Shown piece by piece: positions 13,473 to 17,310 of a DNA stretch of 17,310 bases. The notes under the pieces are model-generated. The model did not search any database, had not been told where the DNA came from, and was given only the letters and a program-made list of their open reading frames with translations. Each line of letters begins with the position of its first letter. The first letter of the stretch is position 1. The position numbers and the translations under genes are program-made. Origin of the DNA: UBA7328 sp002471345 (lineage in GTDB: Bacteria > Bacteroidota > Bacteroidia > Chitinophagales > Saprospiraceae); NCBI GenBank assembly GCA_964011275.1, contig CAXGOB010000092.1, forward strand, positions 1 to 17,310, written 5' to 3'.

Positions 13473-13499
13473 CAATGATATTTTTTTATTGATTCTCAA
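13473..13499 (-). promoter_or_regulatory. Candidate sulfatase promoter
   Basis: On the minus strand TTG (13499-13497), 16 nt, then TATCATTG (13480-13473), one mismatch from TAnnTTTG. It would give a leader of about 55 nt before ATG 13412. Confidence 0.4.
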
Positions 13500-13623
13500 A
13501 ACTTAAAGGTAAAAATGGTCAAACTACTTCATATTAGCCTTCTTCTTTGTTAAATTGTCTCAATACTTTTGATTGAATTCTGATGTTGATTAAATCCTAT
13601 ATGCTTCGTCGATAATGACCTCT

Positions 13624-13650
13624 TTGTTACGTGCAGGATAACTACATTTG
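13624..13650 (+). promoter_or_regulatory. Promoter of the ThuA/sugar dehydrogenase lipoprotein gene
   Basis: TTG (13624-13626), 16 nt, then TACATTTG (13643-13650), a full match to TAnnTTTG. Transcription would start near 13657, after the upstream ATG at 13653, which supports translation from ATG 13686. Confidence 0.55.
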
Positions 13651-13685
13651 TCATGTACCAAAAAGTATGGAAAGTGAATTTAAGA

Positions 13686-16600
13686 ATGTCACTCATTAAA
13701 TCTGTTCGCCTTTTTTTAATCTTAGTCATTGCTTTAAGTATATCAAGTTGCAGCAAAAAAAGGTCAGGGCCTCCACAAGTTTTAGTGTTCACCAAAACAG
13801 CAGGTTTTGTACACCAATCCATTCCTGAAGGGGCTGCTGCTATTATGAAACTAGGTGAAGAATCCAATTTCAAGGTAGATACAACGGCAAATGCTGAATT
13901 ATTTACAGAAGAGAATCTTAGTAAATATGGTGCAGTAATTTTCTTAAATACCACAGCTGATGTTTTAAATTTTAATCAAGAAGTAGCATTCGAAAGATAC
14001 ATTCAATCCGGAGGTGGGTATGTAGGTGTGCATGCAGCAGCTGATACTGAGTACAGTTGGCCATGGTATGGCAGATTAGCCGGAGCATACTTCAAAAGTC
14101 ATCCTGCTATTCAAGAAGCTGATTTCTTAGTGCAAGACAGAGAATTCGGAGCAATGAAACATCTCTCAGATAGTGTATGGACAAGGACAGATGAGTTGTA
14201 TAACTACAAGGACATCAACCCAAACATTAATGTTATCCTAACCATAGATGAGAGGAGCTATGAGGGGGGCGAAAATGGTGATAATCATCCAATGGCCTGG
14301 TATCACGATTATGACGGAGGGAGGTCATTTTATACCGCATTAGGACATACTAAAGAAAGTTATGAAGAAGAGGCTTTTCTCAAACATCTTTTGGGTGGAA
14401 TAAAATATGCCATTGGAGAAAATCTGAAATTAGATTATTCATTAGCTAGGACTCAGATTCCTCCTGATGCTAGCAGGTTTTCTAAATACCAATTGTCCGT
14501 AGGTAAGTTTTTCGAACCAACAGAAATGGCAATTTTACCAAATAATGATGTTCTCATAGCAAATAGAAGAGGAAGCCTAATGCGATACCAAGAATCATCT
14601 AAAGAATTAAAAGAAGTAGGCTTTCTTGACGTTTATCACGAATCGGGTGTGACAGGAGTAAATGCGGAAGAAGGGTTTATGGGGTTACAAAAAGATCCAA
14701 ATTTTGCTGAAAATAATTGGCTTTACACCTTCTATGCTCCAAAAGGAGATGAATCTGTAAATAGGTTATCCAGATTCAAATTTACTGATGATACACTTCA
14801 AATGAGTACAGAGCAGGTTATTCTTGATGTCTGGAGTCAGCGCTTAATTTGTTGTCATACTGGAGGCTCAATTACTTTTGGCGGGGATGGATTACTTTAT
14901 CTTTCTACCGGTGATAATACCACACCTTTTGATGACAATAAAGCTAAATATGTAAATGATGGATTCGCTCCTTTGAATGATTTACCAGGAAAGGAACAAT
15001 TTGATGCTAGAAGATCATCAGGAAATACAAATGACCTAAGAGGTAAAATTCTGAGAATCAGAGTAAACGAGGATGGTTCGTACGACATTCCAGATGGCAA
15101 TTTATTTCCAATAGGTACTGAAAAGACGAGACCAGAAATTTATACAATGGGTCATAGAAATCCATACAGAATATCTGTTGACCCTAAAAACGGCAATTTA
15201 TTTTGGGGAGATGTAGGACCTGATTCAAGAGAAGACAAAATAGACACTAGAGGACCAATGGGTTATGATGAAATGAACATTGCAACTAAGCCAGGCAACT
15301 TTGGTTGGCCTCTTTTCATTGCCAATAATAAGGCATATAGAGATTATGACTATTCTAATGGAGAATCAGGTGAGTTCTTTGATCCTGAGCAACCGATTAA
15401 TGATTCTGAAAACAACACTGGATTAATAGAGTTGCCTCCAGCTCAAAGTGCATACGTCTACTACAACTACGATGCTTCTAAGGAGTTTTCAGGCTTAGGG
15501 AGTGGTGGAAGAAATGCTATGGCAGGACCAACATATTACGATGATTTGTTTGATGGCGGGGAAGAAATACCATCTTACTATAATGGAAAAACCATAATAT
15601 ATGAATGGATGCGAGGTTGGATGAAGGCAGTAACATTTACAGAGGAAGGGCAATTGAACAGGATAGAACCTTTTGCTTCTGGAATAGATTTAAGCAATTT
15701 GATAGATATGGAATTTGGACCAAATGGTCGTCTCTATTTGCTTGAATACGGAAGTGGTTGGTTCACACAAAATGAGGATTCTGGATTGAGTTACTTAAAA
15801 TATAATGAAGGAAATCAACCTCCTATTATAAATGCTTTTAATGCAGATGTCACTTCTGGCACTGTTCCTTTAACTGTAAATTTAATTGTAGATGCATCCG
15901 ATTTTGAAGAGGGGCCAATAAGTTATGTTTGGGACTTTGGAGATGGCACTTCTGAATCTACCACAAAGCCTAGTGTTGCTTATCAATATGAAGAGCCAGG
16001 ATCATATCAAGTATCGGTCGATGTAATGGATGAAGAACAAATGAAAGTCTCTAGCCAAATCATAGAAGTGGTAAGTGGAAATACAAGACCTGAGGTCAAA
16101 ATTAATATTACAGGAGGGAATTCATCTTTTTTCATTCCAGGTGTACCTATTGACTATGATGTATATGTTAGTGATATAGAGGATGGAAGTGATGGTATAG
16201 ATCTTTCCAAACTGATGGTCAGAGTTGAGTATTTAGAAGGTTTCGATGAAGCCTCTTTGGATATGGGTCACCAAGAAGCAAATCCTGTTGCAAACGGTTT
16301 GGCCTTGACACAAAGTTTAATTTGTAAAACATGTCATAAAGCCGATAGTGAATCTATAGGTCCTGCTTATACATTAGTAGCTGAAAAATATCACAATCAA
16401 GATGATGCTTTGGACTACCTTATTGGAACAATGAAAAATGGAAGTAGCGGTATTTGGGGCTCAAATGTAATGCCGTCTAATGCTGAATTGACTGATACTC
16501 AAGCTAATGATCTTGCCAAATATATTCTTTCTTTGGCTGGAGAGGCTGAAGATTCTTCATTACCACCATCAGGAAGTATGACTCCAGAAGAAGGCCAAGA

Positions 16601-17099
16601 AGGAAAGTCAATGATCATTACTGCATCCTATACAGATAATGGAGCTCCAGGGACAAGTCCTCTTACAGGAGTAAATAGATTAATGATACAACCTAATATC
16701 GTTTCACTTAAAGCGGCACAAGAAGTGCTAGAATTTAACTCTGTACAATTCGGAGGTATGGATTTGCTCATTATTCCTAGAAACGGAGGTTCTTTTGCAC
16801 TAGAAGGATTAGATCTAAGTGGGGTGAAAAATGTGAATGTAAGAGCGGGGTGGCAAAGTGCACCAAATAAACGAATTGGACTTGAACTTAGATTAGGAAG
16901 TCCGGATGGAAAGTTGATAGGTAAAGGAAAAATGCCTATGCCTGAGAAAGGGTCTGAATTTGGCGTAATTCCAATTAGTTTATCAGAGCAAATCAATGAG
17001 AAAGTGGAAAAACTATACTTTGTATACGCCCCAGAAGATGGAGATAAATTGGGTAGATTAACATTTGTTGCTTTAGCAGGAATTGAATTTGGTAGTTAG
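13686..17099 (+). CDS. Multidomain lipoprotein: ThuA, glucose/sorbosone dehydrogenase, PKD, cytochrome c, CBM-like domain
   Basis: 1137 aa. The signal peptide has lipobox SISSC (Cys22), so it is a membrane-anchored lipoprotein in the periplasm or on the surface. In order: ThuA-like domain about 31-245 (FTKTAGFVHQS; GVHAAADTEYSWPWYGRLAG; MAWYHDYDGGRSFYTALGHT); a six-bladed PQQ-type sugar dehydrogenase domain about 270-705 (EEGFMGLQKDPNFAENNWLY; CCHTGGSITFGGDGLLYLST; MGHRNPYRISVDPKNGNLFW); PKD about 720-800 (YVWDFGDGTSES); cytochrome c about 860-950 with heme site CKTCH 880-884 and probable ligand Met929 in NVMPSN; and a beta-rich CBM6-like end about 990-1137. The plan suggests sugar oxidation with electrons passed to the attached heme. 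PQQ dependence is inferred from the family. ATG 13686 is preferred to 13653 because of the signal peptide and promoter position. The decarboxylase gene starts 2 bp downstream. Confidence 0.93.
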   Translation: MSLIKSVRLFLILVIALSISSCSKKRSGPPQVLVFTKTAGFVHQSIPEGAAAIMKLGEESNFKVDTTANAELFTEENLSKYGAVIFLNTTADVLNFNQEVAFERYIQSGGGYVGVHAAADTEYSWPWYGRLAGAYFKSHPAIQEADFLVQDREFGAMKHLSDSVWTRTDELYNYKDINPNINVILTIDERSYEGGENGDNHPMAWYHDYDGGRSFYTALGHTKESYEEEAFLKHLLGGIKYAIGENLKLDYSLARTQIPPDASRFSKYQLSVGKFFEPTEMAILPNNDVLIANRRGSLMRYQESSKELKEVGFLDVYHESGVTGVNAEEGFMGLQKDPNFAENNWLYTFYAPKGDESVNRLSRFKFTDDTLQMSTEQVILDVWSQRLICCHTGGSITFGGDGLLYLSTGDNTTPFDDNKAKYVNDGFAPLNDLPGKEQFDARRSSGNTNDLRGKILRIRVNEDGSYDIPDGNLFPIGTEKTRPEIYTMGHRNPYRISVDPKNGNLFWGDVGPDSREDKIDTRGPMGYDEMNIATKPGNFGWPLFIANNKAYRDYDYSNGESGEFFDPEQPINDSENNTGLIELPPAQSAYVYYNYDASKEFSGLGSGGRNAMAGPTYYDDLFDGGEEIPSYYNGKTIIYEWMRGWMKAVTFTEEGQLNRIEPFASGIDLSNLIDMEFGPNGRLYLLEYGSGWFTQNEDSGLSYLKYNEGNQPPIINAFNADVTSGTVPLTVNLIVDASDFEEGPISYVWDFGDGTSESTTKPSVAYQYEEPGSYQVSVDVMDEEQMKVSSQIIEVVSGNTRPEVKINITGGNSSFFIPGVPIDYDVYVSDIEDGSDGIDLSKLMVRVEYLEGFDEASLDMGHQEANPVANGLALTQSLICKTCHKADSESIGPAYTLVAEKYHNQDDALDYLIGTMKNGSSGIWGSNVMPSNAELTDTQANDLAKYILSLAGEAEDSSLPPSGSMTPEEGQEGKSMIITASYTDNGAPGTSPLTGVNRLMIQPNIVSLKAAQEVLEFNSVQFGGMDLLIIPRNGGSFALEGLDLSGVKNVNVRAGWQSAPNKRIGLELRLGSPDGKLIGKGKMPMPEKGSEFGVIPISLSEQINEKVEKLYFVYAPEDGDKLGRLTFVALAGIEFGS

Positions 17100-17101
17100 G
17101 T

Positions 17102-17310
17102 ATGAATAAAGAAAGTCTTCTTAAGAAGGCATATGATCCAAATACTTTTAGACAAAAAGGACATGAGTTAGTAAATCAGCTTGCTGATTTACTAACTCAT
17201 GCTCAAAATAGAAAAGGTAAAGTAACTGATCCCAAACCTCCAGAAGAACTCTTACAATTTTGGAAAAGTCATAGTGTACAAGGAAGTCATGATCTCTTTC
17301 AAAACGTTAT
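17102..17310 (+). CDS. PLP-dependent group II decarboxylase, N-terminal part (3'-truncated by window end)
   Basis: 69 codons are visible, starting MNKESLLKKAYDPNTFRQKG, then HELVNQLADLLTHAQNRKGK, and later PPEELLQFWKSHSVQG. The pattern AYDPxxFRxxGHxLVxxLAD followed by PEExLxFW matches the N-terminus of Bacteroidota pyridoxal-phosphate-dependent decarboxylases (aromatic L-amino-acid/glutamate decarboxylase superfamily). The PLP lysine lies beyond the window. ATG 17102 is 2 bp after the preceding stop, so translational coupling with the dehydrogenase lipoprotein is likely. A perfect 19-bp inverted repeat sits inside codons 21-34. Confidence 0.75.
   Translation, partial: MNKESLLKKAYDPNTFRQKGHELVNQLADLLTHAQNRKGKVTDPKPPEELLQFWKSHSVQGSHDLFQNV
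17162..17201. repeat. Perfect 19-bp inverted repeat inside the decarboxylase gene
   Basis: CATGAGTTAGTAAATCAGC (17162-17180), two T, then its exact reverse complement (17183-17201). In mRNA it forms an 18-bp stem closed by CUUG, a known stable tetraloop, about 60 nt after the start codon. No T-tract follows, so it is not a normal terminator. Confidence 0.9.

Noticed and set aside
13550..13954. Minus-strand 134-aa reading frame
   Set aside because: It overlaps the signal peptide and ThuA coding region of the large lipoprotein and shows no protein-like features; it is a shadow frame.
17162..17201. Palindrome as a transcription terminator or insertion footprint
   Set aside because: No T-tract follows, no target-site duplication is seen, and the coding frame runs through it with family-conserved residues.

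Overview
The window reads as a chromosomal segment of an AT-rich member of the Bacteroidota, most likely a marine Cytophagales-type bacterium. Supporting signs are TAnnTTTG-type -7 promoter boxes, weak or absent Shine-Dalgarno sequences, the Bacteroidota form of Obg (SKYD in the G4 position), a cysteine-rich ferrochelatase, and secreted carbohydrate-active proteins (sulfatase, DUF1080, ThuA/sugar-dehydrogenase/cytochrome fusion). No tRNA, rRNA, CRISPR array, phage or IS element was seen.

Layout: (1) 1-820 (+): the end of a BLUF photoreceptor domain and a complete class III adenylate cyclase domain in the same frame. They match the bPAC type of photoactivated adenylate cyclase but are separated by a TGA exactly where the BLUF W-x-M tryptophan should be. 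(2) 948-4480 (-): rplY-adk-obgE housekeeping run followed by a medium-chain dehydrogenase, with a terminator-bearing possible sRNA or leader upstream of rplY. (3) 4819-5760 (+): secreted DUF1080 protein. (4) 5782-8722 (-): surE, a 105-aa membrane protein, lpxB and a secreted M43-like metalloprotease, closely packed. (5) 8800-9807 (+): hemH, divergent from surE across a palindrome. (6) 9808-10980: RNA-rich region with a 30-aa membrane peptide gene and its terminator, an 87-aa HTH-type protein, and a set of mutually exclusive hairpins ending in a terminator. (7) 10980-11732 (+): methyltransferase whose conserved N-terminus lies upstream of the first ATG. (8) 11742-13412 (-): secreted sulfatase. 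(9) 13686-17310 (+): a five-part lipoprotein (ThuA, glucose/sorbosone dehydrogenase, PKD, cytochrome c, CBM-like end), then the start of a PLP-dependent decarboxylase containing a perfect 19-bp inverted repeat.

Functionally, housekeeping and envelope genes (L25, adenylate kinase, Obg, LpxB, SurE, ferrochelatase) are interleaved with genes for extracellular glycan use: the sulfatase would remove sulfate esters, and the ThuA/dehydrogenase and DUF1080 proteins belong to families tied to sugar oxidation and 3-keto-sugar chemistry. The most unusual observation is the TGA-interrupted light-sensing cyclase. Next come the decarboxylase palindrome and the alternating hairpins upstream of a methyltransferase without a standard start codon.
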